From assembly GCA_009829735.1 (NCBI GenBank), contig CM020620.1:19814020-19878019 (forward strand): a stretch of DNA of 64,000 nucleotides, given 5' to 3'. The notes under the pieces were generated by a model. The model saw nothing but the letters and a program-made list of their open reading frames with translations. It made no database searches and had not been told where the DNA came from. This DNA comes from Pyropia yezoensis (lineage: Eukaryota; Rhodophyta; Bangiophyceae; Bangiales; Bangiaceae). Shown here piece by piece: positions 31,218 to 42,946 of this stretch (its first letter is position 1; each line of letters begins with the position of its first letter). The position numbers and the translations under genes are program-made.

Positions 31218-34200
31218 GCACACCTAGTCAAAATCGCTCCAGAGCGGTCTTGCGGGTTTTCGATGGCATCAGGCCATATGATTGGACAGGGGGCCTTCCA
31301 GTCAGTAAAGTCGGCCCTTACGCGAGGATTTGCAGTGCTGGCCTGCAGACAGGGGTACATGGGCCTGTGAGGCCACGTGCTGGACTCGAAATTTTGAAAG
31401 TGCAGGCTGGTGGCGGGACAGGCCCTAGGCAGCCCTTCAAATCAACTTGGTGGCGACGCGCTGCCCGCTGCCATCGACCCCCATCATGCTCAGACATGAA
31501 TGCGGGCGTACACAAGGGAGAGGTCAAACAAAGCTATTACAGAAGGAGAAATGCAATGACAGGGTCCCACTCCGCCTCTTCTAAAAGGTCGCTCTCCGCC
31601 TCGGCTGCGGCAGCCAATTGGGCCTCATTCTCCGCCAGATTTTCCGCACGCAGCAGCCGAGTTTTGTAGGCCCAAATGGTGGCGTCTGGGCCCGTTACCC
31701 GACCGTCTGCCCAGGCACGCATGTCCACCTGCTCCTTGGTGTGGGCGGCCGTGGCGCGCCCATAATCTGGTTTGTTGACAGGCAGCCGGCCTTCTTCTGG
31801 CTTGCGTGCCAGGCGCGACTCGGGGGCGGCCGCGGCCCGTCGCTTCCCGTTTCACGGCCCTTGCGCAGCCGACGGCTGACGCTCCAAGGCGGTACGTCGC
31901 AACAGCTGTAGACACGCTCCTTCAATCGATGCGGAGGTGCACTGTGCACGGGCCTGGTTGAAAACACCGTGCCACGCCTCCAACGCCTGCTCGGCGTAGT
32001 ACCCGAGGGAGCCAAATCGGAGCAAAACGTCGGGTGCGTGGTGAGCCAGGGCGTGCAGTTTGGGCGACACGCTAAGCCAGGTGAAGGCCACCGGCAGCTG
32101 GGCAACCAAAACGTTGCGACCTCAGCTTGAAGTCCCGTGCAGCCGCCACTGGTACGTCTTGGGCCTGATTGAGGACACCAACGATTGGGGCACTCGGCCC
32201 AGGCCCTGCGCAAGGCACCCAGCCGGGAGGACGACAGATGACCGGCCAGCGCATCGCAAATTCGGTCGCCCCGGCGGGCAATACGATGACAGCTGCGACC
32301 CTCAAATCCACCACCGTGATACGGCACAGGCCGCACGCCGGCGTCGTCCAGCAGGGCGAGGCCTGTGGTATAAAACTCGATCCTCTCAGACACGTGTCAG
32401 TATACCTCGGGGGAAAGGGACAGGTAACACAGAAAGGGGAACTACGAGAGTGGTATGCCTGCTGCCTCACGTGCCTGCTGGCAGAGCCAACAGATACGCA
32501 CGGTAGTGCACACGGGAAGGAGGAAAGCAAACGTGCAGTTGTCTTTTTCCCTGAGGGCGCGGGCCAAGAGCGCCTCGCTGTCCCTCTTAACGTGCATCTG
32601 GGGGAGCCTCGGCACGTTGGCCAGGTAGTCCCCACCTACCCCCGAGTGGCCCCCACCCGAGTCTAACCTCGTCAGGTCGGGGGCCACTATCACTACTAAT
32701 TCTATTCTCTCTCACTAGTCTCACACTCAAATTCACTCAAATCAAGTCGCCCACAAATATGCAAAAACCCATCAGAAGTCCCTCTCTTACGTGTGGGTAG
32801 CGTAATCCACCGCATCGCAGTGACGGGCACGGGCCACGGCCGCCAACCATCCCCACACGGCGGGCGTGTCCTGGCGCCTGGTGTCCCTTGGTCGCCATCC
32901 CGGGTCGACGCCAAGTCAGGGCAAGGGATGCTTCAAGGCCGACAGCGCCCGCCGCTGCCACGGCTGCCTCTCGGCCAGATTCCAGCAGGGTCGCCTCGAT
33001 GGCGACGCGCAGGATGATGGAGGTGCCTCCCCGCGTCAGATGGAGGGGTATGGGCACAATCTGGCTCGGCCACACGTCCAACGGCGGACACCGCTCAATG
33101 GATTGATGAAGGGCCGGCTGCAGCGCCAGGGGGAGGTCCTCATTGGGTTGTTCTGCGTACGTCTCCATCATCGCCTGCAGGTGGGAACGAGTGCGGAAGG
33201 AAGTCGGGTTTACAGCCACCTCTTGCATGCTCCCATAGGCTGCCACCCATGCCTCGTTCGCCTTGCACGGGCGCCCAACCCATCAGGCACCACACACACG
33301 GAAGCCGCGCTGACGCTCCCTTGCGGCCCAAAACGTTGCTCACAAATTCAAGGTCTCCATTGAGGCATAGGCGCACAGCGCGTAAAGAGCCGTTGACAGT
33401 GACGCCAGCCCGCAACAGGTCCCTGATGTCCGCCATCCACGGTCCAATCATAGCGTGGAGGTCTGCATTGACGTCCGTGGTGCATGGTAGGATGGACATC
33501 AAAATCGAATTTGACCTTGCGATAGGGTGCACCTGATTGGGCGTAGTCATGACAAGCATGGCCATCGACATCGCCCTCCCGCCCTTGTGCAGCCCCAGGC
33601 ACAGGTGTTCGTCTGCCACACTGTCAGCGTGAAGCTGGTAGGGCACCTCCGGGACGAGATAATGAACGGCCGTGTGCGGAGTGGCCTCGCCGTTGGAGCC
33701 TCGAGCGAGCCGCTCGCGAAACAGCCCCGCCGTGACGAGCTCCACCAACAGGTACTCACTAGCGTCGCGCATGCCCACCAGGTGCGCCCCCCGCGCGTCT
33801 GTGCGCACTTGGCGTCCGCGCTCCTGCGCGAGGGCGCGCAATTCTCCATGTAAGACCTCACGAGACGCCAGGCCGCTTGCCTGGCCCCGCAACGCCTTGC
33901 GGAGCGCGCTCCACTTGACACCGCTCAATTGGTGCGTAGGGAGGAAGAGTTCCTGCTGACGTGCAGACAGGCGGTGGTCGTGGGAGGACGGCACGACGGA
34001 CACCCCCTCCTCTGACTGGGCCGCCGCGAGCAAGCGGGCGACAGACATACGTTAGTGGCTGGGCTCCCCGCCAGCCACGGCAGCCGCAAATCGCGCCACT
34101 GCGCGCGTCCTCCGCCGCAGCTGCCGCCGCCCAACAGCCTCTTTGCGCGTCGACGGGACTAGCTCATATCGGCGGTTGACACCGTTCAGGAATGAAAAAG

Positions 34201-35427
34201 AAATCTGAGCAGGACGCACGGCGCAGAGGTGCTTATTTTTGAGAGCCTCAAAATTGACGAGCTCCGATGGGCTCAGCACATCGTACCGCTCCCACAGCTG
34301 CTCCATACGTTGGACGGGGGTGCACCAATCGTCGTTGGGAACAACGCAAACGCCCCCGGTCCGCACCAGTTCCGACGTGCCGGACACGCCCGCCTGCCGC
34401 CTCCGTCTGTCAGCAGCCGACCTGCACGCACTACAAACCTTGCGACGCTTGCTCAGCATGGCAGCCTCCTCAACAGCGGCCACGTCCGCGGGCCAGAGCC
34501 ACCGCAGCGCGACAGGTGACGGCGTGTACGTGGCGCGTGCTGCGCTGCCCTCTCTGTGCAGGCGGGAGGTGCAAGCAGCTGCCACCGCTGGGGGTGGTTT
34601 GGCCAGCCGCACCGCGTACGCATCACAACGGTGGCAAAGACCCGTCATCACACCGGAAGGGTGCCGACCGCCGCTGCGCTTACAGCTCCCTCTGCGCAGG
34701 GTAGCCACCGTCGCGTGCGACGCCTGCTCCGCTGGCCTCGATGCCAGAGATGCCAGGTAGTCCTCGGCTGCCCTCGTGCGGAACAGGAACGCCTGGTGGC
34801 ACCCTGTGCACATAAACGTCAACGGGGTCCCCGTAGAGAGCTTGAGGATGTCCTTTACCGCGCTAGCCAGACCATCCAGAGCTTTGCAGGCTCATACAAG
34901 AAAAAAAAAAAAACTCAGGGAAGAATCCGAGAACAGAACAAGGTCAGATGGGTCCGACTACGGTCTCTCATGCCGTATAAGGCACGATCCCAAAAGAAAT
35001 ATGGGACAGGTACCCCGCCGGGATCACCACGCACTCCACGTGACACCAGCGTCGCAGTCAGGGCGATTGCCTCTCGCTGCCTCATGGCCGTCCCCGCCGC
35101 TTACCTCATATGCCCTCCGCCGCCCATTTCGGCGCCGTCCGCCATCGCCGCCGCACAGCCGACAGGTGGGTGTGCCAGGGATAGTGTCTGGAGGCTGCGG
35201 CCGTCCCACAGCGGGGAAAGCTCGACGTCAGAGCGCCTAACGGGGCCGATACAGTACGTCGGCTCGGAGGGGGAAGGCAGGTGTGCCTCGTCAAAGCTTT
35301 CAGGTGCCGTGAGGCGGCTCGGCGCTCCAGGTCGCTCCAGGTGCCCTCCCGCTTGAATCCCAGGTGAAACTTTGGGCGACTTTTTCATGTACTTTCGACA
35401 CGTACGACCGCCCTTAACTAGGTGTGC
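31218..35427 (-). mobile_element. T2 DNA transposon, copy B
   Basis: Same length, ends and position in the T1 palindrome as copy A, shifted by 7,033 bp. It moved with the segment and is not a separate insertion. Confidence 0.75.
31537..34822 (-). pseudogene. T2 transposase-like gene, copy B
   Basis: The block order and breaks are those of copy A (in-frame TAA at 34052-34054). By eye it differs from copy A at about ten bases, several of them amino-acid changes (for example KIC to KVC in the zinc-binding part). That is about 99.8% identity, so the duplication is recent. Confidence 0.6.
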
Positions 35428-35651
35428 GAGGTGCCCCAAAGCATGCGTTTCCCCGTCGCGCCGCCGGTAGGCACAAAACGGCCCAGAAACAAAGCATGGC
35501 TCTCAAAACAAATCATGGGCGGGCGTGCGTACTAAAGGAGTGCAGCCCAGCTTTCCCCACGAAAGGGTCCGGTGTGCGACGCCTAGTGCGCCGCCCCAGC
35601 CAGCCCAAGACGCCAATCGGTTCGAACGTCCGAGAGGCGTGTAAGCACGGT
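35428..35651 (+). repeat. T1 left arm between T2 and the gypsy2 array, copy B
   Basis: Matches 28395-28618 and the arm at 9015-9247. It ends with the ACGGT duplication (35647-35651). No gene is seen. Confidence 0.75.
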
Positions 35652-36350
35652 TGTAGCGTTATGGCCCTTCTGGCCCAGGGTCCACACACACAAGAAACCA
35701 CAACGGGGTCAGGAAGGAACGGGTAAAGGTCCCAGCGTGATCCACTCGCCCGCCCCTTCAGAGGCAAGGGTATAAGGACAAAAGCCCGAGGGAGCAAGAA
35801 CCCAAAGAACCATTGATTTTCGAAGCTGGCCCCGGGGAGACCCCGGAGCACCCCTCAAGAACCTCCCCCTTGGCCCCTCCAGGGGCCTAGAGCGGGGCCC
35901 CCAGAGGGCGCCCCTGGCGGGTCGAGCGCCAGCAAGGCGTCTGACCTCCACCAGGTCCTCCAGCGCATCCCCTACACCGGGGTTACACTGGGGCGCCGAG
36001 GGTCACCAATCAACCCCCGGTCGCCAAACACAAGCGAAAAGCAAGCGAAAATCCCCCCACACACAGATGCCAATCCCCGAAAAAAACCCAGTGGGAAAAA
36101 GGGGAAAGACACGAAAACATGCAGTGAAAACAAATACAAAACAAATGGCCACAATGGCCAGTACGGCCACCTCCACCGGCCAAATCCGCCTCCCTGGGTG
36201 GGACCAATCAGGATCCCGGGTGTGTCGCCACAGTCCCGAGTCACTGACAGAGGGGGCCCCGGCAAGAGAAGGGCTCCACGTAGGATAGCCCGCCGGGTCC
36301 AAGTCACCTCCCCAAGGGCCCGCCTGTCCCCAAAGGCTCAGAACGCCACA
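35652..36350 (-). repeat. Gypsy2 LTR 1 (outer left, 3' LTR)
   Basis: 699 bp, starting TGTAGCGTT and ending CGCCACA on the plus strand. Its TGTAGCGTT start is shared only with the solo LTR. Confidence 0.92.
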
Positions 36351-38833
36351 TGGCCCCCTCACAAAGGTTGAGCGTCCCGCCGGCCAACAAGGTACAGGAT
36401 TCGAGCGGGCCGAGGGGAGGAACCGATGGGTCCGGGGAGTGGGGATCGAACACGACAGCGTCCAGGCACACAGGAGGGTCACACCGGGGCCACACGCGTG
36501 GGAAAATGGGCATTTTGCGCAGCACCCCACCCCGTGGCACACCTGGCCCCGTCCCCTTCTGCCGTAGAGCGTGAGGGGAAGGGTCGGCGCGCTGCCGTAC
36601 GGGGGGGTGAGGGCGCAGGTGTCGCCGCCGGGTCCGCCCCCTGTTCAGGGAGACGACCCGGACATAAGCGGGCCCCCTCGGGCTCCGGTGTCCGTCTCCA
36701 TAACGGCCACCCGGCCCGCATCATCTCCACGCGGGCCCTCTGACCCGGTCGCGTCGTCGGGTCCGTCACCTACTTCACCGTCACCACCGATCCCCCACCT
36801 GGCCCACGGTCACGCGGGCCACCTGGGTCGTCGTCCATCTCCACCCCAGGTCCCTAGTCTTCCCAAGGGCCCATTCTTATCTGCGCCGCGGCGCCGCCGA
36901 CCAACATGACGTCCACCGGCGGCGGCGACGTGAGCGGGGCTGCTGGCATCGACGGGTCCTTGTGCTACACCGGGCCCGCGACGACGCGACAGACGGAGGC
37001 CCATTAGCACGACGGGACCAAGAAGACGGAGGCGGTCATCGCCATGGACCAAGGAGGAGGTCCCTTGCGCCGGAGTCCGCGCCTACGGGGAGGACGGTCG
37101 GGGCCCATGTGACTCTGCGGGCTCGACACATCCACTTCCGCTCGACGGGACCCACCAAGGTCCCAATAATGCAGGCCGGGTGAGAACAACCATGGGCCAG
37201 GACGGACAACGGCGGGGGGAGGCAAGCACGGGTCCGACGACTACCGAGGCCCTCATGGCCACGACGGCCCACATGTAGTGGATTTTACGTACCTTAGGCG
37301 CGTAGCACCCAGAACACACAGAGAAATAACCCACCAAGAACGCGGGGAGACAGGAGAGATACCGAACCGCCGACCGCCTGGCTAGTTCACGCGGGGATCC
37401 GCGACCAGGACGACAGTGTTCAAGCACACGCAAGTCTGTTTTTTTCGAAGGGGGAAGCAACGCGCACCCCCACGCACACTCTTACCCTCTCTCACCCGCA
37501 CCCAGCAACCCTCCACACCGGGCCACGTGCGGGCCAATCAAAACCCTCCAACATGTCCGGAGGGCCCCCTCCCCCACGGATCATCCCTGCCAGCGGGGCA
37601 GGAACCTCCAAGATACGGGGAAGAGGAGCCCCGCCGGACATCAGTGCCAACAGTCAGGATCTCCCCAATCTCACAATCACGCAAAATACACAATCAAAAT
37701 CCCAACCCCAAATGCATCCCATCCCGAAATATTGACCAATGGCCAATTCCGGTCAGGGGAAATTCCCATACACTGGAAATCCCAACAGGGGTCCAGAACC
37801 AATGGCGACCCGGTCCCATCTCCATAGGAGGGGACCAATCGGAAGCCAGTAAAATCCCAAGGGGCCAAATCGGCCCCGTCCTCCGCACTAGGAAGGTGGG
37901 CACAGGGGTGCGACGCGATCTCTACGAGGTCCCCCCACGTGGAGGGCCCATAGGGTCCCTACACCACACACCCAACGACGCCCCGAAGACGGATAGGCCC
38001 ACAAGACCCACGTGACACCAAGGACCAAGGAGACCAAGTGACCAAGGCCCAAAGGAGATACCGGGACACCAAGAGACGACGGACCATGGGCAGGGGTAAG
38101 ATGGGCCAGTGCCAGGGCCACTCAAGTCGGACGGGACCGCCACAAGCACAAGCACGCCGGCGCCTCTTCCGCTCACCCAGGGTCGACTCCCTCCACCCCA
38201 TGTACTCCAAGATGGGCCCATCACGTCGCCCAGAGAGGGGGAGTAAGAGGCACAAAGAGGGGAGTGGGGAGCGCCAGATGTTGGGGAGACCTAGGAGAGG
38301 GTAGGTAGCTGTAAGCAATTGATTTGGCGGGAGCGGTGCAAGACCAAATATTGATCCCAAGTCGTTGCAACGCCTCGAATCCGGTCGATTCCTTGGGGAA
38401 CAAGATGCGTCCTTGCCGATTTTGATGTCGGGGAACAAGATGGGCGTGACGACGGTGATGATGCAAAAGTAGCCCCCGTAAGGAAAAATCTTGGAAATAC
38501 TAAAAGTCTCCGCCGTCACTGCTGCTAGTCAGCGGACCTGCCGACGCATGTGGCCCGCTCAACACTGCTCGAGTCCAAGGGATAAGCCCCAACTCAGTCA
38601 GGCATGGGACCCATGGTCAATGGCAATGTGGGCCCATACTTTCCACCATTGTCTCACGGACCATGGGCCTAGTGAAGGCCAGAAGGTGGGTCACACAGGA
38701 CAGGGCTAGAGCATCGAGGGCCAGGGTACTCCAGTGGTCCACCACGAGGGCACATATCCGCCCCTGGCTCCAGACACCAGGGCCAAGCAGAGTAGATGGC
38801 CTTCAATGGTTCCAGTAGAGCTAGGGCCCGCTC
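36351..38833. other. Gypsy2 unit 1: long segment between pol and 3' LTR
   Basis: About 2.5 kb with no convincing gene on either strand. Short plus-strand frames (for example 36571-36909 and 37416-38015) are Pro/Gly/Arg-rich translations of GC-biased sequence. The C-rich stretch by the LTR (36352-36358) reads as G-rich on the element strand and may be the polypurine tract. Confidence 0.5.
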
Positions 38834-41800
38834 CTACAGCATGGGGGGCTCGGTCCCAACTCGGAAACAATACTGGGTCACCTTGCGCCGGTCGAACTTG
38901 TACCAGGGTTCCCAAGTGTCCTCGCTGTGGGCGTACCCCCACCAACGTACCTTGAGCCAGAGGTCCCCATCAGTATCACGGTCCCAAGCGACAAAGCGTT
39001 TCCAAACAAAATGCTTCCCAGTGTCCTCATGGTCCAGTGGGACAACGGGTTCCTGCGGGCCATGAAGCATTGTTGAGGAGTCCATCTCTCCCGCTGGGGT
39101 CGGGGCTCGGGCCACATGTTCACTGCTGACTCTGTCAGGGAACCCCTTGGCCGTGAAGGTGTGGCCATCGCGTCTTAGGATCTGGTAGGGCCCTTCAACA
39201 ATCTGGTCCAACTTCTTGCGCTCCTTGTCGTGAGTGTCCACATAGACCCAATCGCCGGCCTTCAGGGTCTCGTTGACCGTATTGACCCGACGATCATAGC
39301 TCTTCTTGTATCTCTTCTGGGCCAGCTCAAGGTTGTTACGGACCCTAAAGTCCAGGTCACGAAGATGGGCCCGTCGGGCCTCACGCATCTGCTTAGCGGA
39401 CCCAGTGAACTTCTTGGGATACGGAGAGCTCGGCAACTGGTCCAAAGCATATGACCGGACCCTCTCTGGGACCACGAACTCCAACGGGGAAACGCCTGTG
39501 CTCTGCTGGGGCCTCGAGTTGTAGGCCACCGTCAACACGGATACAAGCTCGTCCCATCGGTCCTGATGGTCCTCGATGTAGGTCCTCAACTGGGCCACGA
39601 TGGTCCGGTTGTAACGCTCAGCCTGGCCCTGGGTCTGTGGGTGGTATGTGGTCGATGTAAGATGCTTGATACCAATCATACTACACACGGCCCGGAAGTG
39701 AGTTGAGGTAAGCTGGGGCCCATAGTCGGTCAGCAAAGTGTCGGGGGGACCATAGGAAGCTACCCAAGTGTCCAAAAAGGCCGACGCTATGGTCTCAGCG
39801 TCTTCACGGTCCACAGGGACAACACGGGTCAGTTTTGTAAAACGGTCCACCATGAGCACCAGATACTTGTTGCCATTAATGGTCGCCGGTAAGGGGCCCA
39901 GCAGGCCAAGACACACATCGGTAAACGGTTCAGTGGCCGGGAAGAGCCGGAGTGGGTTGGTCCGTTGGCGCCCTTGGACCCTGCCTTTCGCACAGGCCGA
40001 GCATCGGGACACAAAAGCGTACACGTCAGTGATCATAGAGTCCCAGTAAATGGACCGACGGAGCGACGTGTACATCTTATTGACTCCAGGGTGTCCCGCG
40101 TGGCCCGGCTCGTGTTCGAGCATAAGGATCTTAATCTGTAGGCTCTTCGGGACCAGTATCTGCACCGCACGGTCCAAGGGGGCCAGGCGAACAAGCAGGC
40201 CATCGGGCGTCTCCCCAAACCGAGAGTTGGCATTCTGGTTCATGTGGTCCCTTATCTCCTTGCATCGGGGGTCCTTGGCTTGGGCCTCAAGAATCCTCTG
40301 AATCGTCATGGGCGGGTACCGCTTGTCGCTCTTGAAACTCGGTTGGACCCAGCCCCTTGCGAAGTTGGCTAGGGTCAGTAGGGCCGGGATCTCTTCCGGT
40401 ATGGGACCGCGGTCCGCGCCCGACGTGGCCAGTCGCGACATAACGTCCGCCGCGTGGTGGTGTTGACCGGGCCTTGACTCCACCGCATAATTGAACTCAG
40501 CGAGCCTTAAGCGCCAGCGGGCCAGACGTCCATGAGCCCCATCCATATGTAGCATCCACTTGAGGGCCGTGTGGTCCGTGCGGACAATAAAGCGGGTCCC
40601 TTGAAGATAGGGCATTAGCAAAAACAGAGCCCACACGACGGCCAGGCATTCCCGCTCCGTCGTGCTGTAGTTCCTCTCTGCCGCCGTCAGGACCCGACTC
40701 AAGAATCCAGCGGGCCGGTAGGACCCGTCCTCTTGCTCCTGGAGCAAGACGCACCCAATTTGGGCTGCGCTGGCATCGGAATCAACGATGTACTGGCCTG
40801 TGCGTCTCGGTAGGGCCAGAAAGGGCGTGTGGGTCAGGCGGTACTTGAGGTCCTCAAACGCGTCCATCTGTTCCGGGGTAAAAGGTGGCAGGGGGTCAGG
40901 GACCTTAGTACTCGTTAGGGCCGAACGGGGACGAGCGACCTTGGCGTAGTCCCTTACGAACCGACGGTACACGTTGCACATACCAAGGAAACTTCGTAGG
41001 TCCTTCTTGGTCCTTGGGGCCTTGGCTTGACGGAGCCCGACCAGGTTCTTCTCATTGACCCGAAGCTGGCCCTTGCCGACGATGTGGCCCAAGTACTCAA
41101 CTTCATACTGGAATAGGTGACACTTCGTGGCCTTGAGGGACACACCCGCCTCAGATAGCAACTCAAAAACCTCTTCAAGGTGGGCCAGATGTTCCTCATG
41201 GGACCTAGAGAAAACAATCACGTCATCCAAGTAAACCAAGCACGTCTTCCACTGGACTCCAGAAAGGATCATATCAATGGCCCGTTGGAACGTAGCGGGC
41301 GCGCTAGTGAGACCAAATGGGAGCCGTACGTACTTGTAGGTCCCTTCGTGACAGGTGAATGTCGTCTTGTCCAGGTCCTCGAGGGCCACAGGGATCTGCC
41401 AATAACTAGCGTTGGCATCCAACATAGAGAAAACGGTCGCCTCCCCCAGGAAGTCAATACAATCGTCCATCCGGGGGAGGGGGTAAGTGTCCTTGACCGT
41501 GAGGTCGTTGAGCCGAAGGTAATCAATACAGAATCGGGGGGTCCCATCAGACTTAGGGACCAAAGCGACAGGAAAGGACCATTCGGCTTGCGACGGCTGG
41601 ATGACTTGGAGCTTCAGCTGCTTCTCGACTTGCTCCCTAATGAGGTCCCGATGGTGGAGCCCAGTACGATACGGTTGGGACCTTATGGGCCGTGCCCCCT
41701 CCTTCAGCGTGATGCGATGAGGGGTGATATCCAAACGGCCCAGCTGGCCATCCCACAGTCCCTTGTATCGGTGCAGCAGTTCTCTTACCGCGCCGTGCAG

Positions 41801-42832
41801 GGCCGAAGGGATTAGTTCATAGGCCACCCGCGGCATAAGCTCGGGACCAACGTTGTCCATCTTGGGCCTCTCAATCGGGGGAACAGGGTCAACGGTCTGG
41901 ACCATCTTGGCCCGCAAAGCCGTCTGTTCCGCCACCTGCGACGTGGCTCCTTCAGCGGGCCCCAACGTGGCCAACGGGTCGGCCCCCTCACAAGGCTCTG
42001 GCAACTCCTCGAGCGGGATCTCTTGAACCGGACCATCATACGGGACCGCGAGGCCCACTGCAAAGTTCTTGGGCAGGTTCACGGGCCTCTTGGACAGATT
42101 CGTCAGGTACAGTCGGAAATCCCTTCGAGTCTTAACATGGGCCAAAGCATTGTGGAGTCGTGAGCCCCTCTTGGCCATCTTGTGGGGCCGTTCGTACAAC
42201 AGGCATCGGCCCTCGGTCCCGCAGCGTACGTAGACGGCCTGGATGGACCTTGGGGCCAATATTACGCCCTTTGACAGGCACAGGGCGCTCGGATCATATC
42301 GGACCGGGTTCCCCTTGAGGGACAAGGCCTTCTGCTTCCTGCCGTCCCATGCCCGCTTGGCATACGTAAGGATCCCACTGGACCAAAGTACCGACTCGGT
42401 CCCAGGGTAGATGGCCTTCACGTGCTCCTTCTGGAAGTCCATCCCCAGGATCACAGGGACAGAAAGGGCCCTCACGACCATAAACTCAAACTGCATGGCC
42501 ATTCCTTCCACAATAACGGATAACTCAACGAGTCCACGGGCCTTCAACAATTGGCCCGAGGCATCACAAACATGGTTCATCATAGGGGCCCGTGCTGCCT
42601 TGTCTCTCCAGTCCTCAGGAAGCACGTCCTCCCTTACTACACTGGGCCCGTTTCCAGTGTCCAAGACCGCCATCGTCGGTCTCGGGTCCTCAGTGTCCAG
42701 CGGGACCAAAGCATCTAAAGCAAAGTTTCTCTTGCGTAAAACGAGCAGTGTCCCTTGATCCAATAGGGCCGTTTCATCCCCGCCCGGCGTTGACGCCACG
42801 TCTTGGACCGACGAGTCAGGTGGGGTAAACAC
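38834..42832 (-). CDS. Gypsy2 unit 1 pol polyprotein
   Basis: This 1,332-codon frame looks whole. Protease carries AVLDTGNGPS. Reverse transcriptase has SMLDANASYWQ and VYLDDVIVFSR. RNase H has VDSDASAAQIGCVLLQ. Integrase has the HH/CC zinc region, GPLP and HPQTQGQAERYNR. The C-terminus has KVRWWGYAHSEDTWEPW, a chromodomain. The domain order is Ty3/gypsy. The chromodomain class would direct the element to marked chromatin. Confidence 0.92.
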   Translation of the reverse strand: MFTPPDSSVQDVASTPGGDETALLDQGTLLVLRKRNFALDALVPLDTEDPRPTMAVLDTGNGPSVVREDVLPEDWRDKAARAPMMNHVCDASGQLLKARGLVELSVIVEGMAMQFEFMVVRALSVPVILGMDFQKEHVKAIYPGTESVLWSSGILTYAKRAWDGRKQKALSLKGNPVRYDPSALCLSKGVILAPRSIQAVYVRCGTEGRCLLYERPHKMAKRGSRLHNALAHVKTRRDFRLYLTNLSKRPVNLPKNFAVGLAVPYDGPVQEIPLEELPEPCEGADPLATLGPAEGATSQVAEQTALRAKMVQTVDPVPPIERPKMDNVGPELMPRVAYELIPSALHGAVRELLHRYKGLWDGQLGRLDITPHRITLKEGARPIRSQPYRTGLHHRDLIREQVEKQLKLQVIQPSQAEWSFPVALVPKSDGTPRFCIDYLRLNDLTVKDTYPLPRMDDCIDFLGEATVFSMLDANASYWQIPVALEDLDKTTFTCHEGTYKYVRLPFGLTSAPATFQRAIDMILSGVQWKTCLVYLDDVIVFSRSHEEHLAHLEEVFELLSEAGVSLKATKCHLFQYEVEYLGHIVGKGQLRVNEKNLVGLRQAKAPRTKKDLRSFLGMCNVYRRFVRDYAKVARPRSALTSTKVPDPLPPFTPEQMDAFEDLKYRLTHTPFLALPRRTGQYIVDSDASAAQIGCVLLQEQEDGSYRPAGFLSRVLTAAERNYSTTERECLAVVWALFLLMPYLQGTRFIVRTDHTALKWMLHMDGAHGRLARWRLRLAEFNYAVESRPGQHHHAADVMSRLATSGADRGPIPEEIPALLTLANFARGWVQPSFKSDKRYPPMTIQRILEAQAKDPRCKEIRDHMNQNANSRFGETPDGLLVRLAPLDRAVQILVPKSLQIKILMLEHEPGHAGHPGVNKMYTSLRRSIYWDSMITDVYAFVSRCSACAKGRVQGRQRTNPLRLFPATEPFTDVCLGLLGPLPATINGNKYLVLMVDRFTKLTRVVPVDREDAETIASAFLDTWVASYGPPDTLLTDYGPQLTSTHFRAVCSMIGIKHLTSTTYHPQTQGQAERYNRTIVAQLRTYIEDHQDRWDELVSVLTVAYNSRPQQSTGVSPLEFVVPERVRSYALDQLPSSPYPKKFTGSAKQMREARRAHLRDLDFRVRNNLELAQKRYKKSYDRRVNTVNETLKAGDWVYVDTHDKERKKLDQIVEGPYQILRRDGHTFTAKGFPDRVSSEHVARAPTPAGEMDSSTMLHGPQEPVVPLDHEDTGKHFVWKRFVAWDRDTDGDLWLKVRWWGYAHSEDTWEPWYKFDRRKVTQYCFRVGTEPPML

Positions 42833-42946
42833 GACTTGGATCCCTCAGAATCATTTGTAGACGCAGTTGGCACAGGTACAGGTACAGGTACAGTAGGGCC
42901 CCGAAAGATCTTCGAGAAGCCCAGCGCAGAAGCAGTCGAACAAGAA

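Noticed and set aside
36426-38015. Plus-strand frames in gypsy2 as antisense genes
   Set aside because: They are short, Pro/Arg/Gly-rich, change length between units and show no structured segment, unlike the gypsy1 antisense frame.
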